From Nitrospira sp. CG24A (lineage in GTDB: Bacteria > Nitrospirota > Nitrospiria > Nitrospirales > Nitrospiraceae): a stretch of DNA of 64,000 nucleotides. Within the stretch, counting starts at the first letter, position 1; each line of letters begins with the position of its first letter. The notes under the pieces are model-generated. The model worked only from the letters and a program-made list of their open reading frames with translations, ran no database searches and was not told the DNA's origin. Made by a program: the position numbers and the translations under genes. The stretch is taken from assembly GCA_002869925.2 (NCBI GenBank), contig NEWT02000010.1, forward strand, positions 36,503 through 100,502, read 5' to 3'. This document shows positions 1 through 8,361 of the stretch, in pieces.

Positions 1-212
1 GCCACCAGCTTGGTGTGGTAGAGCATGTCGTCCATCGTCACCGAAAGCGTATTGGCTTTCCCCTGCACGACGACGCCGAGCGAATCGCCGACTAAGATGA
101 CCTCGATGCCGGACTGCTCCACGATGCGTGCAAACAGCGCATCATAGGCCGTGACGACGATCAGTTTCTTCTTGTCGCGCTTGCGGCGTTGAAACTCGAG
201 GACCGTCATCAT
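1..212 (-). CDS. panB: 3-methyl-2-oxobutanoate hydroxymethyltransferase, N-terminal part
   Basis: This is the first 70 codons of a gene that runs off the left edge. The product would transfer a hydroxymethyl group from methylene-tetrahydrofolate to 3-methyl-2-oxobutanoate, the first committed step of pantothenate synthesis. The translation begins MMTVLEFQRRK and contains VTAYDA and LVGDSLG, which match the conserved start of PanB (metal-binding Asp in VGDS), followed by VTMDDMLYH. The ATG at 212 overlaps the metF stop as ATGA, so the two are probably translationally coupled. Both use methylene-THF, which fits one operon. A second in-frame ATG follows directly at 209. Identification is strong although the gene is partial. 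Confidence 0.9.
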   Translation of the reverse strand, partial: MMTVLEFQRRKRDKKKLIVVTAYDALFARIVEQSGIEVILVGDSLGVVVQGKANTLSVTMDDMLYHTKLV

Positions 213-1099
213 CCCACTTCCGCTTTGGTGATGATCTCGGCCAGCCGATGTGTCGCCTTGATCGCCATAATGTGAACCCCGTCGCAATGAGGCCTCACAG
301 CCTTGATCGTCCGCACGGCAATGTCCACGCCCACATCCTCAGCCCGCTCGGGGCCGGCTGCCCTGAGTTCGTCGATCATGTCCTGAGGGACCGACACACC
401 GGGAATATTGGCATTCATGAACTCCGCCATCTTGGCGTTGCGAAGGACGAGAATACCTGCCAGCACCTTGGCCTTGAATGGCCGAACGGCTTTCATGAAG
501 GACGCGAATTGCTCCGGATGATAGATCGCCTGGGTCTGAAAAAACTGGGCGCCGGCCTTCACCTTGACTTCAAACTTGGTGAGCATGGGACCCAGCGGGT
601 CGGCCTCCGGCGTGACAGCCGCGCCGATCGTATACGCCGTCGAGCCATCCAGCTTATTGCCGGCCATATCCTTCCCGTTATTGAGCCCTTGCACGAGCTG
701 CATGACTTGAACGGAATCCAGGTCGTAGACCGGCTTGGCTTCTTTATGATCTCCGACCGTCGGATAGTCCCCGGTGAGGCAGAGAATATTGCGGATGCCG
801 AGCATGGACGCGCCCATGAGATCCGACTGTATCCCGATCCGATTCCGATCGCGGCAGGTCATCTGCATGACCGGATCATGGCCCAATTCGTAGAGAAGTC
901 GGCAGACGGAAAGAGATCCGGCTCGCACCACAGCAGCCGTGTTGTCCGTGACATTGACGCCATGGACACGCCCCACCAATTGTTTGGCATTCTCTAATAC
1001 GCCGGAGATGTTGGTCCCTTTGGGAGGATTGTACTCAATTGTGACAGCAAACTGTCCCTGATCGAGCACTTCTTTCAACCGTCTTGGCTCTCGACTCAT
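209..1099 (-). CDS. metF: Methylenetetrahydrofolate reductase family protein
   Basis: This 296-residue protein has the MTHFR TIM-barrel pattern: an early VTIEYNPPKG segment in the position of the family's FEFFPPK motif, then VNVTDN, MQMTCRDRNR and ILCLTGDYP, and a C-terminal GVHIMAIKA. It would reduce 5,10-methylene-THF to 5-methyl-THF for methionine synthesis, with FAD as cofactor. The start at 1099 is preceded by a weak purine tract (TTAGGAAAAA). folD lies upstream, separated by a palindromic repeat, and panB downstream overlaps by 4 bases, giving a folate-C1 group. The Glu of YNPPKG replaces part of the classic motif, so this may belong to the MTHFR-like branch common outside Proteobacteria. 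The exact electron donor cannot be told. Confidence 0.85.
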   Translation of the reverse strand: MSREPRRLKEVLDQGQFAVTIEYNPPKGTNISGVLENAKQLVGRVHGVNVTDNTAAVVRAGSLSVCRLLYELGHDPVMQMTCRDRNRIGIQSDLMGASMLGIRNILCLTGDYPTVGDHKEAKPVYDLDSVQVMQLVQGLNNGKDMAGNKLDGSTAYTIGAAVTPEADPLGPMLTKFEVKVKAGAQFFQTQAIYHPEQFASFMKAVRPFKAKVLAGILVLRNAKMAEFMNANIPGVSVPQDMIDELRAAGPERAEDVGVDIAVRTIKAVRPHCDGVHIMAIKATHRLAEIITKAEVG

Positions 1100-1126
1100 T
1101 TTTTCCTAACCCCTTCACTCTCACGC

Positions 1127-1222
1127 TGTGAGGTGGCTGGGTTGCTCCATCGTGCGCGCGTCCAACGAGGGGAGTCCGCGACCGCGCGTTGCGCGAGCAC
1201 AGGAGCACCCAGCCGTCTCACA
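1127..1222. repeat. Family A palindromic repeat, copy A1
   Basis: This is an imperfect hairpin. The left arm (TGTGAGGTGGCTGGGTTGCT) pairs with a right arm ending in CACCCAGCCGTCTCACA. The core holds two elements shared with the other copies, GCGCGCGTCCAACGAG and GCGCGTTGCGCGAGCA. The right arm overlaps the folD stop codon, so the hairpin forms the 3' end of folD and lies before metF. It could act as a terminator or processing site, which is inference. Confidence 0.8.
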
Positions 1223-2078
1223 GCATCCCCGCTGCTCTCTTCGCAGACTCCACCGTGTTGTCCAGCAACATCGCAATCGTCATCGGCCCGACGCCGCCCG
1301 GCACAGGACTGATCCAGCTTGCTTTCTGGCTGACCGGTTCAAAATCAACATCGCCGCACAATTTGCCCTCAGGAGTTTTGTTTGTGCCCACGTCGATGAC
1401 GATGGCCCCCTCGCGCACCATGTCGGCTGTGACAAACTTGGCCTTCCCAATTGCGACCAGCAACAACTCGGCTTCGCGACAGACCGCCGGCAGATCCTTC
1501 GTCTTGGAGTGACAAATCGTCACAGTGGCGTGGCGCTGAAGCAGCATAAGTGCCAACGGCTTGCCGACGATGTTGCTCCGCCCCAGAACGACAGCGCGCT
1601 TTCCTTCTATACTCACGCCGGTGGATTCGATCATCTTAATGACACCCTTTGGCGTGCAGGCTTCGAATACCGGATGCCCCTCGACAAGCCGGCCAAAATT
1701 GTATGGGTGGAACCCGTCTGCATCCTTGTTGGGCGATACCGCTTCGAGCACTACCTTGCTATCGATATGCTTCGGAAGCGGCAATTGAACCAATATGCCA
1801 TGGATTCTGGGGTCGAGGTTTTCTTTTTCGATCAAGGCCAACAACTCTGTCTGCGTGGTGCTCGCCGGCAATTTGTGGTCATCGATATAGATACCCGCAG
1901 CATCACAAGCTTTCTGCTTGCTCTTCACATACAGATGCGAGGCAGGATCGTCGCCCACCAGAATTGTGGCGAGGCCCGGTTTCATACCGGTCTTCGCCAG
2001 CACGGCTGCAGATTCAGTTGCCAATCGTTCGCGCACGTGTAACGCCAAGGCTTTGCCGTCGATCAATCGTGCCGCCAC
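1218..2078 (-). CDS. folD: Bifunctional methylene-THF dehydrogenase / methenyl-THF cyclohydrolase
   Basis: The 286-residue FolD interconverts methylene-, methenyl- and formyl-THF with NADP. Visible signatures are YVKSKQKACDAAGI (the catalytic Lys region), ILVQLPLP, DADGFHP, GRSNIVGKPLA (nucleotide binding) and the C-terminal PVPGGVGPMTIA. I place the start at the GTG at 2078. It has a strong Shine-Dalgarno AAGGAGG 8 bases upstream, and the resulting start (VAARLIDGKA) matches the family. An open frame extends 10 codons further but would place the SD inside the gene. The product feeds metF and panB downstream. Confidence 0.95.
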   Translation of the reverse strand: MAARLIDGKALALHVRERLATESAAVLAKTGMKPGLATILVGDDPASHLYVKSKQKACDAAGIYIDDHKLPASTTQTELLALIEKENLDPRIHGILVQLPLPKHIDSKVVLEAVSPNKDADGFHPYNFGRLVEGHPVFEACTPKGVIKMIESTGVSIEGKRAVVLGRSNIVGKPLALMLLQRHATVTICHSKTKDLPAVCREAELLLVAIGKAKFVTADMVREGAIVIDVGTNKTPEGKLCGDVDFEPVSQKASWISPVPGGVGPMTIAMLLDNTVESAKRAAGML

Positions 2079-2158
2079 GGATTCCTCCTCCTTTGAGAGA
2101 CTGCTCAAAAATTATGGCACCATAGCAGGGCATTTTTGGGCAAGTCAACGACCTCTCC

Positions 2159-2240
2159 GGCGTGAAACGTGAAACATAAAAAGTGAAACGATGCCTCACC
2201 TTATAATACCTCTCACGTCTCACCTTTCACGTTTCACGCC
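2159..2240. repeat. Perfect 16-bp inverted repeat (TTTCACGTTTCACG element)
   Basis: The 16 bases at 2159-2174 (GGCGTGAAACGTGAAA) are exactly repeated as reverse complement at 2225-2240, with a 50-base loop that carries further GTGAAAC and TCACG units. It sits between the divergent folD and propeller genes, just upstream of a candidate promoter. The same TTTCACGTTTCACG unit recurs inside family B copy B4 near 60894. Confidence 0.85.
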
Positions 2241-2246
2241 TCTTTC

Positions 2247-2276
2247 TTGACAGGCTCTTCGCCTGGCAGCTACGAT
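2247..2276 (+). promoter_or_regulatory. Candidate sigma70 promoter for the 2330 gene
   Basis: TTGACA (2247-2252), an 18-base spacer and TACGAT (2271-2276) precede the plus-strand trio. The -35 is perfect, the -10 is fair, and the expected start lies about 45 bases before the GTG codon. Confidence 0.5.
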
Positions 2277-2329
2277 GTTTTGATCACCCTGAATCAACAG
2301 CCGTCTACCTTGGGAGCAGAACCTCCTCC

Positions 2330-3346
2330 GTGATATCCCTTCTGACACGCGCCATCACACATCCAGCGGCGTGGCTTATCTGGATGATCTCTCTTGTCAT
2401 CGCTGGCCCGCTCAGTGCTCAGATCACCGTGACGGAACTGCAATCCCCCTATAGTTTCGTCAACGATCCCGTCGAGAAGAGCTATTTCATTTCAAGCGTG
2501 AACGGCGAGGCGGAGACTGCCGACAACAACGGATTTATCACCAAGCTCGATCACAACGGCAAACTCCTTAACCTGAAATTCATTCAAGGGGGAAAGGACG
2601 ACATCACCTTGCATGCCCCCAAAGGCATGGCCTTAGTTGAACACGTACTCTACGTGGCCGATCTCAATACCCTGCGTGGCTTCGACACGGCCACCGGCAA
2701 GCCGGTCATGGCGCTCGCCATCCGACCGCCTGCGACCTCTCAGCCTGAGCCGTTACAGACCTCGTTGAGCGACGTGACCTTCGATGGCAAGGGACATCTC
2801 TATTGTTCCGACCAGAAAGCGAATACCATCTACCGCATTGATCTGACCACACAGACGGTTTCGGTCCTCATCACAGACCGCTCCCTCGCGGGCCCCTCCG
2901 GTCTCGCCATTCATCCTAAATCCGGACACATCATCGCCGTCAGTTGGGAGAAGGGCAAGATTTCAGAAATTTCTCCGGAGGGCGTGGTGACGGAGATTGT
3001 CTCCAATGGATTCTTCTCCAACCGCTTTCAGAATCTCCGCGGGGTAGACTTCGACCGTTGGGGCAACATGTACGTATCCGACTTCACAACGGGAAAAGTC
3101 TGGCGCATGAGCTGGGACAAGCGATTTCAAGTCATCGCCGAATTCTTGCCCTCGCCGGGAGATCTGAGTATCGATCGCGCGAATAACCTCATCCTTGTTC
3201 CGTATGAATTGGCTCATGCGGCCGAGATGAACGGGCTCGAAACCCCCAGTGATGGGAAGCCCAAGAAAGAAAAACGGACACTGGCAGACTATGGCTTTAT
3301 CCCGCCTCCGCCTAAGCCAGCATCGGAAGGATCCGCCACAAAATGA
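2330..3346 (+). CDS. Secreted SMP-30/NHL-type beta-propeller protein
   Basis: This 338-residue protein begins with an apparent signal peptide (hydrophobic stretch about residues 10-30, possible cleavage after GPLSA). The rest is a repeating sugar-lactonase/NHL-like pattern: DVTFDGKGHLYCSDQKANTIYRID, SGLAIHPKSG, GVDFDRWGNMYVSD, LSIDRANNLI. Such six-bladed propellers bind ligands, metal or partner proteins in the periplasm; no catalytic metal triad is evident to me. The C-terminus is Lys/Pro-rich. The GTG start is weakly supported by a distant GGGAG. Its stop overlaps the next gene by ATGA, indicating co-translation with the Cys/His-rich protein. Confidence 0.75.
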   Translation: MISLLTRAITHPAAWLIWMISLVIAGPLSAQITVTELQSPYSFVNDPVEKSYFISSVNGEAETADNNGFITKLDHNGKLLNLKFIQGGKDDITLHAPKGMALVEHVLYVADLNTLRGFDTATGKPVMALAIRPPATSQPEPLQTSLSDVTFDGKGHLYCSDQKANTIYRIDLTTQTVSVLITDRSLAGPSGLAIHPKSGHIIAVSWEKGKISEISPEGVVTEIVSNGFFSNRFQNLRGVDFDRWGNMYVSDFTTGKVWRMSWDKRFQVIAEFLPSPGDLSIDRANNLILVPYELAHAAEMNGLETPSDGKPKKEKRTLADYGFIPPPPKPASEGSATK

Positions 3347-4038
3347 GCCAGTGCGCCTATTGCACACAACGAAAAGGCAAGCGGCCTTGCCCAGCCTTAG
3401 CAGGGCCGATCTGCAGCCAGTGTTGCGGCGAACATCGAATCGTGCGGGTCTCATGCCCGGCTGACTGCATCTATCTCGAATCCGGGAGCGACTATCAGCA
3501 AAAGCGGCTGGCCGTGCAGTTCATGCCGGTACGCCGGGATTTCTATCGTGAGCTGGAGGAGCTGGGCAGCAAGAAGGCTGTGGCCCTCTTCAATCTCGTT
3601 GAAGTGGTGATGTTCGGTTACTTCCACAGCCGCCGTGACGGGCAAGATGCGGAGATTGTCGCAGCGCTGCAAGCCTTGCGGCGAACACTCAGTCCCCTAC
3701 ACGTGCCGGCCGGCCCGATGCCGGTCTTCGCAGAACATTTGAAGAAGGAATACGACACGTTTAAAAAGCAGAATCCTCAGGACATCGCCGACATGTCATC
3801 TGCACCGGAGATACTGGACCGTGCCATCGCCTTCGTCTCACGCTTTTCCGGTACGGACTTTCAGTCGCAACGGTTCCTCGGTGGGCTCATCGGCTATGTA
3901 CGGGCCTACCATCCTGACATTGCAGAACACCTGGCTAAACAGCGTGAGCCTGGCCATATCATCTTGCCAGGGCAGCAGTTCATGCCACCCCCGGCACCCG
4001 AGCCCCATACCCATGGACCGGGATGTCACCACCACTGA
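3343..4038 (+). CDS. Unknown protein with Cys-rich N-terminus and His-rich C-terminus
   Basis: I do not recognise this 231-residue protein as a named family. The first 45 residues carry eight cysteines (CAYC, CP, CSQCCGEHR, CPADC), as in a small zinc ribbon. A helical middle follows (residues about 60-200), and the tail is HTHGPGCHHH, a likely metal-binding end. No signal peptide or membrane segment is seen, so it should be cytoplasmic. The start overlaps the propeller gene stop by 4 bases (ATGA), making co-expression likely. Metal handling or storage is possible but unproven. Confidence 0.8.
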   Translation: MSQCAYCTQRKGKRPCPALAGPICSQCCGEHRIVRVSCPADCIYLESGSDYQQKRLAVQFMPVRRDFYRELEELGSKKAVALFNLVEVVMFGYFHSRRDGQDAEIVAALQALRRTLSPLHVPAGPMPVFAEHLKKEYDTFKKQNPQDIADMSSAPEILDRAIAFVSRFSGTDFQSQRFLGGLIGYVRAYHPDIAEHLAKQREPGHIILPGQQFMPPPAPEPHTHGPGCHHH

Positions 4039-4074
4039 CAGGCAACCATTCTCGAAGATGATGGGCCGGAAACC

Positions 4075-4398
4075 ATGAGCACAGGAGACGAACGACAGAT
4101 CAGAAAAGCACGCCGGGTACAGTTACGCTGCATCGTGAGATTTGCTTCCGGCGAGATCGAAGGCGAGGGTACGATCACAAACATCTCGACATCGGGCTGT
4201 CGAGCCGAGTCCGACATCAATATGGCGGAAGGACTCGAGGTTCAGATCATCATTTTTCTTCCCGACCAATCGCCACCGGTGAACGTCGAGCGAACCTCAG
4301 TACGGTGGGTCTCCGGCAACGCATTCGGCCTGAGCTTCATCCTCTTTTTCCCGTCTGAACGAGCCCGCCTCCGCACGTTCATCGAACGCCTCAAATAG
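4075..4398 (+). CDS. PilZ domain protein (c-di-GMP receptor type)
   Basis: This 107-residue single-domain PilZ protein shows the two c-di-GMP-binding motifs: RKARR near residue 10 (RxxxR) and NISTSG near residue 42 (NxSxxG). The usual strand pattern ending in VRWVSGNAFGLSF follows. PilZ domains bind cyclic di-GMP and transmit the signal to pili, motility, polysaccharide export or transcription. It is the last gene of a plus-strand trio, 36 bases after the Cys/His-rich gene. A second PilZ protein of similar layout lies at 58480. Confidence 0.88.
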   Translation: MSTGDERQIRKARRVQLRCIVRFASGEIEGEGTITNISTSGCRAESDINMAEGLEVQIIIFLPDQSPPVNVERTSVRWVSGNAFGLSFILFFPSERARLRTFIERLK

Positions 4399-4418
4399 AC
4401 TGTGTTCCTTTACCCTTC

Positions 4419-4512
4419 ACTCTCCACACGCAGCGCGGTGGCATGGACTCCAACCACACACATCGAGCCAGCACATTCTTGCTGTGTGCGCTCTGTGAAT
4501 CCGTGAGCCCGC
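4419..4512. repeat. Decayed family A repeat, copy A2
   Basis: The core ACACATCGAGCCAGCACATT followed by GTGTGCGCTCTGTGAAT is recognisably the family A core (compare CGCATCGAACGAGCACATT and GTGCGCGTTCTGCGAG at 52090-52131), but the arms no longer pair well. It lies between convergent gene ends (PilZ and the cyclophilin). Confidence 0.5.
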
Positions 4513-4516
4513 ACAG

Positions 4517-5134
4517 CTACTCAACAATCGTCACCGTCACCTCGATCCGATCGTTCGGCAAATCTCGATCGTTTCTTGGCAACATCACAATCTTATCGGC
4601 CACGCCAAGACCTTTGGTCACCTCGCCGAACGCCGTGTACTTTCCATCGAGAAAATGCGACGGTTCGACGACGATAAAGAACTGAGACCCCGCGGTATCA
4701 GGTTCGTTCGCACGCGCCATCGACACAATGCCACGCTTGTGAGGGGTGTCGTTAAACTCCGCCTTGAGCAAGACGGGGTTGCCCTTCTCGTCCTTGGGTC
4801 CACCCTGTCCATAGGTGTCCTTGCGCAGCGAGTTCCTCGTGTTAGGATCGCCCCCCTGGATCATAAATCCCGGGATCACACGGTGGAAGATCGTTCCATC
4901 ATAAAAACCTGATTTGGCCAACTTGATAAAGTTTTCAACATGCTTCGGAGCCATATCCGGATAGAGCTTGATATGGATATCTCCAAACTTCGTTTTGATT
5001 ATGGCTTTCGGGCCAGGGTCTACTTGAGGAGCTGCCGGTTTCACATCGGCCGTCCCTCCACAACCAGTGAAAAGGCCGATCCCCAGCAACACTCCGCACA
5101 ATACGAAGATTCTCATGACAGCAGTGTCACGCAT
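4517..5134 (-). CDS. Cyclophilin-type peptidyl-prolyl isomerase, probable lipoprotein
   Basis: About 205 residues. A hydrophobic leader ends in a lipobox-like GLFTGC, so the protein is probably lipid-anchored and exported. The remainder is a full cyclophilin: IFHRVIPGFMIQGGDP, then SMARANEPDTAGSQFFI and FGEVTKG. It would catalyse proline cis/trans isomerisation of envelope proteins. The open frame starts at a GTG at 5155; I prefer the ATG at 5134, which follows a GGTGGGA tract. It lies 24 bases after a second, closely related cyclophilin, so the pair is a tandem duplication. Confidence 0.88.
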   Translation of the reverse strand: MRDTAVMRIFVLCGVLLGIGLFTGCGGTADVKPAAPQVDPGPKAIIKTKFGDIHIKLYPDMAPKHVENFIKLAKSGFYDGTIFHRVIPGFMIQGGDPNTRNSLRKDTYGQGGPKDEKGNPVLLKAEFNDTPHKRGIVSMARANEPDTAGSQFFIVVEPSHFLDGKYTAFGEVTKGLGVADKIVMLPRNDRDLPNDRIEVTVTIVE

Positions 5135-5158
5135 TAGATCCCACCAAGCTTGCACTGG

Positions 5159-5764
5159 TTACTCGACCACCATAAGCGTCACCTCCGCCCGTTCATTCGG
5201 AAGATCACGGCTATTTTTCGGCAAGCTGACAATTTTATCCGCAACCTCCATCCCCTTCACCACCTCGCCAAAGACCGTATATTGCCCATCGAGAAAATTC
5301 GAATCCTTGACGACGATGAAGAACTGGGAGCCGGCACTATTGGGATCGTTTGTACGTGCCATGGAAAGAATCCCTCGTCGGTGGGGAATATCGTTAAACT
5401 CGGCTTTGAGCTTCTGACTTGGCCCCCCCTGACCGTACGTTTCCGGTTTATTCAGGTCTTTGGTGTTGGGGTCACCACCCTGAATCATGAACCCGGGAAT
5501 CACTCGATGAAAGATCGTGCCGTTATAGAAACCTGATTTTGCCAACGCAAGAAAGTTCTCCACGTGCTTGGGAGCCTTCTCAGGGAAAAAGACAATCTCC
5601 ATATCGCCAAACTTCGTTTTGATCGTGGCTTTGGGAGCTTTCGCCCCTTCCCCTTTCCCTGTCGAGGCCTTGTCAGCTGCGGAAAGAGCACCCATACCCA
5701 GCAATAAACTCCCACCGATCACGAGTATCATCGCCGTCATTTTCACGATCATTCGTCTCTGCAT
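5159..5764 (-). CDS. Cyclophilin-type peptidyl-prolyl isomerase, periplasmic
   Basis: This 201-residue protein has a cleavable-looking signal peptide (hydrophobic core then GALSAADKA) instead of a lipobox. The cyclophilin core is complete: FHRVIPGFMIQGGDPNTK, SMARTNDPNSAGSQFFIVV, FGEVVKGMEV. The ATG at 5764 is chosen because AGGGAGG lies 6 bases upstream; the longer frame would start inside that SD. The two tandem copies differ mainly in leader and in a short insert (KDEKGNP) in the downstream copy. They follow rnc at the end of the fab operon. Confidence 0.9.
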   Translation of the reverse strand: MQRRMIVKMTAMILVIGGSLLLGMGALSAADKASTGKGEGAKAPKATIKTKFGDMEIVFFPEKAPKHVENFLALAKSGFYNGTIFHRVIPGFMIQGGDPNTKDLNKPETYGQGGPSQKLKAEFNDIPHRRGILSMARTNDPNSAGSQFFIVVKDSNFLDGQYTVFGEVVKGMEVADKIVSLPKNSRDLPNERAEVTLMVVE

Positions 5765-5827
5765 TATCACCCTCCCTGAAATATTCATTGATCCCGTTGT
5801 GAAGTCAGCTAATCTGCGTTGATCGCA

Positions 5828-6535
5828 TCAGGCCTCCCGCTGCCGGAGGGCCTGCTTCGCGGCCTGCTGTTCTGCTTCCTTTTTGCTTCGCCCGGACCCT
5901 AGACCCATAATTTTCCCCTGAATGGACAGTTCCACTTCAAATATCTTCTGATGGTCGGGCCCTGTTTCTCGAACAGTTTCATAGCGAGGCAACGTCTCAT
6001 GTCGCTTTTGACACCACTCCTGAAACTGGGTCTTGTAGTCGCCTGCTCCAGGCAGTTCCTGCTGGGTGGCGATATTCGCAAGTTCCTCTGAGAAAATACG
6101 GCGCGTCACTGTACGACTCGCGTCGAAGCCTCCATCAAGATGAACGGCCGCCAGCACGGCCTCCAAGGCATCGGCCAGTAGGGAATCTTTCTCACGCCCT
6201 TTCGAACGTTCCTCTCCACGCCCGAGCTTCAGATGCTCCCCCAGTCCGAGTCGGCGGGCGACTTGGGCTAGCGATCCCTCGCTCACCACCTGCGCCTTCA
6301 GCTTCGAGAGAGTCCCCTCAGAGGACTGCGGAAACGTAGAAGCCAGATATTCGCTCATCACAAGCGACAACACGGCATCACCGAGAAATTCAAGCCGTTC
6401 ATTATGTTGAGCCGAGGCGATTTTCTGCTCGTTGACGAGAGAAGAGTGTGTCAAGGCTTCATCGAGCAGGGCCAGCGTATGAAACCGATAGCCCAGCGAG
6501 GATTGGAGCGCGTCTCCGGAAGAAACCGAAGTCAT
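5828..6535 (-). CDS. rnc: Ribonuclease III
   Basis: This 235-residue enzyme has the RNase III signature NERLEFLGDAVL (residues about 45-56), the second acidic cluster DALEAVLAAVHLDGG, and a C-terminal double-stranded-RNA-binding domain beginning near DYKTQFQEW and ending with SKKEAEQQAAKQAL. It cleaves dsRNA in rRNA and mRNA maturation. It is downstream of fabF, an arrangement seen in many bacteria, but a family B palindrome lies between them and may separate transcripts or be an RNase III substrate. The latter is only a suggestion. Confidence 0.96.
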   Translation of the reverse strand: MTSVSSGDALQSSLGYRFHTLALLDEALTHSSLVNEQKIASAQHNERLEFLGDAVLSLVMSEYLASTFPQSSEGTLSKLKAQVVSEGSLAQVARRLGLGEHLKLGRGEERSKGREKDSLLADALEAVLAAVHLDGGFDASRTVTRRIFSEELANIATQQELPGAGDYKTQFQEWCQKRHETLPRYETVRETGPDHQKIFEVELSIQGKIMGLGSGRSKKEAEQQAAKQALRQREA

Positions 6536-6644
6536 AGTGGCGAGTATATCCCTCGCACAGGCCGGTTAGCAGGTTTCGGAAAAACTTGGTTCATACGGAA
6601 CATGCCGATGAAATATCTCCGAATGGCACTGATGCCACAATAAC

Positions 6645-6771
6645 GCAGGATGCTCAAAAAGGCTGTCCAGCAAGGCCGCAGCGAGCAAAGATCCGAAGGC
6701 GTACCCTCTGGGGTACGTTGAGGATCTGAACGATGCGAGAACGCCGCTGGCAGACTTTTTCGGCATCCTGC
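6645..6771. repeat. Family B palindromic repeat, copy B1
   Basis: About 125 bp. The ends CAGGATGCTCAAAAAGGCTG and CAGACTTTTTCGGCATCCTG pair. Inside is GGCGTACCC...GGGTACGTT flanked by GATCC/GGATC, plus GAACGATGCGAGAAC. Its right end touches the fabF stop codon, so it forms the immediate 3' untranslated region of fabF. Confidence 0.85.
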
Positions 6772-8021
6772 TAGGCGTCTGGTTTCCTGAAAAGCAGACA
6801 GGCATTGACCCCGCCGAATCCAAAAGAATTCGACAGTGCGACTGTCACTGCAGCCGGCCTCGCCTTGTGCGGAATATAGTCCAGATCGCAGGCAGGATCG
6901 GGATGATCCAAGTTGATCGTCGGAGGAAGTATCCCGTGGTGAAGCGCCAGCACGCTAAACACCGCTTCAATCCCACCGGCTGCCCCGAGTAAATGACCGG
7001 TCATCGACTTGGTCGAACTCACCGGAATGCTGGAGGCGTGGCCCCCGAACACCTGCTTGATAGCCTTGGTCTCAATCGCGTCCGCCATCGTCGACGTGCC
7101 ATGCGCGTTGATGTACCCGACCTGGCCCTTGCCGATTCCGGCGTCCTTGAGCGCCAGCTCCATGCACCGGACTGCGCCCTCGCCTTCTTCTGACGGGGCC
7201 GTGATATGGTACGCATCGCTGTTCATCCCATAGCCGATGAGCTCGGCATAAATCCGGGCCCCACGCCGACGCGCATGATCCAGTTCTTCCAAGACAACAA
7301 CTCCGGCGCCTTCGCCGAGCACGAACCCGTCGCGGTCTTTATCGAACGGCCGACTCGCTTTCGTCGGCTCGTCGTTACGAAACGACAAGGCTTTCGATGC
7401 GGCAAATCCTGCAACCCCCAACGGGGTAATGGCGGCTTCCGCCCCGCCCGCAATCATGACATCAGCATCGCCCGCCTGGATCAATCGATACGCGTCACCG
7501 ATACAGTGATTGCCCGTCGCACAAGCCGTCACCGCGCAGGAGTTCGGCCCCTTGGCGCCCAGTCTGATCGCCACCTGTCCCGAGGCCAGGTTGATGATGG
7601 TCATCGGAATAAAAAACGGCGAGACGCGCCCGGGGCCTTTTTCCTGCAGAATCTTATGGTAGTGCTCGATCGAGCCAAGCCCCCCGATACCCGATCCGAT
7701 GTATACACCGACTCGCATCGCCTCTTCCGGCGCCACGGTGAACCCCGCATCATCCACTGCCAGCTGGGCAGCGCCCACGGCGTAATGGATGAACGTGTCC
7801 ATCTTTTTGATTTCTTTTTTCTCGATGAATTGAGCCGGATCGAAGTCTTTCACTTCACCGGCGATTTGGGCATCGTAGGCGGCAGGGTCGAATTTCGTGA
7901 TTCGACCGATCCCGGATTCACCGGCACAGATAGCCTTCCACGTTTTTTCGACACCCGTCCCCAGAGGTGTGATCACCCCCAGACCAGTCACCACTATCCG
8001 TCTGGTCGAACGAGTACTCAT
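6771..8021 (-). CDS. fabF: 3-oxoacyl-[ACP] synthase II
   Basis: This 416-residue condensing enzyme elongates acyl-ACP with malonyl-ACP. The Cys-His-His triad is visible: Cys in VTACATG, His in NAHGTST, His in [13 protein letters not shown]. The N-terminal [15 protein letters not shown] is typical. It lies 16 bases after acpP and completes the set fabH-fabD-fabG-acpP-fabF. The stop codon abuts repeat B1. Length and motifs are complete. Confidence 0.97.
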   Translation of the reverse strand: MSTRSTRRIVVTGLGVITPLGTGVEKTWKAICAGESGIGRITKFDPAAYDAQIAGEVKDFDPAQFIEKKEIKKMDTFIHYAVGAAQLAVDDAGFTVAPEEAMRVGVYIGSGIGGLGSIEHYHKILQEKGPGRVSPFFIPMTIINLASGQVAIRLGAKGPNSCAVTACATGNHCIGDAYRLIQAGDADVMIAGGAEAAITPLGVAGFAASKALSFRNDEPTKASRPFDKDRDGFVLGEGAGVVVLEELDHARRRGARIYAELIGYGMNSDAYHITAPSEEGEGAVRCMELALKDAGIGKGQVGYINAHGTSTMADAIETKAIKQVFGGHASSIPVSSTKSMTGHLLGAAGGIEAVFSVLALHHGILPPTINLDHPDPACDLDYIPHKARPAAVTVALSNSFGFGGVNACLLFRKPDA

Positions 8022-8036
8022 CGCGTCCTATAACCG

Positions 8037-8270
8037 CTAGGCCTTTTCCTTAATGTAGTCCAGCGCTTTCCCGACCGTCAGAATCTTTTCCGCGTCTTCG
8101 TCGGGAATCTCGATGCCAAATTCTTCTTCCAGGGCCATCACCAGCTCAACAGTATCGAGCGAGTCGGCGCCAAGGTCTTCCACGAAACTGGCTTCGGGCG
8201 TGACCTCGTCCTCTTCGACTCCGAGCTGCTCTCCGATAATTTTTTTCACCCGTTCATCTACAGTACCCAT
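8037..8270 (-). CDS. acpP: Acyl carrier protein
   Basis: This 77-residue acidic carrier has the phosphopantetheine attachment serine in [12 protein letters not shown]. It carries growing acyl chains for the neighbouring Fab enzymes. I choose the ATG at 8270 ([10 protein letters not shown]) because it gives the family length and has AAGGAGG 11 bases upstream. Another ATG at 8294 has its own GGAGG at a better distance and would add 8 residues, so both are possible. Confidence 0.96.
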   Translation of the reverse strand: MGTVDERVKKIIGEQLGVEEDEVTPEASFVEDLGADSLDTVELVMALEEEFGIEIPDEDAEKILTVGKALDYIKEKA

Positions 8271-8361
8271 TGATTTCCCTGCCTCCTTCCCCATCTTAGA
8301 TCCTCCTTCTTGCAACAAATCTGTCGTCGCAGCATCTTACAATACTCTGTCCACAGAGTCG

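Noticed and set aside
1128..2042. A 304-codon plus-strand frame opposite folD
   Set aside because: It is antisense to a complete, SD-supported folD and shows no domain; long antisense frames are common at this GC content.
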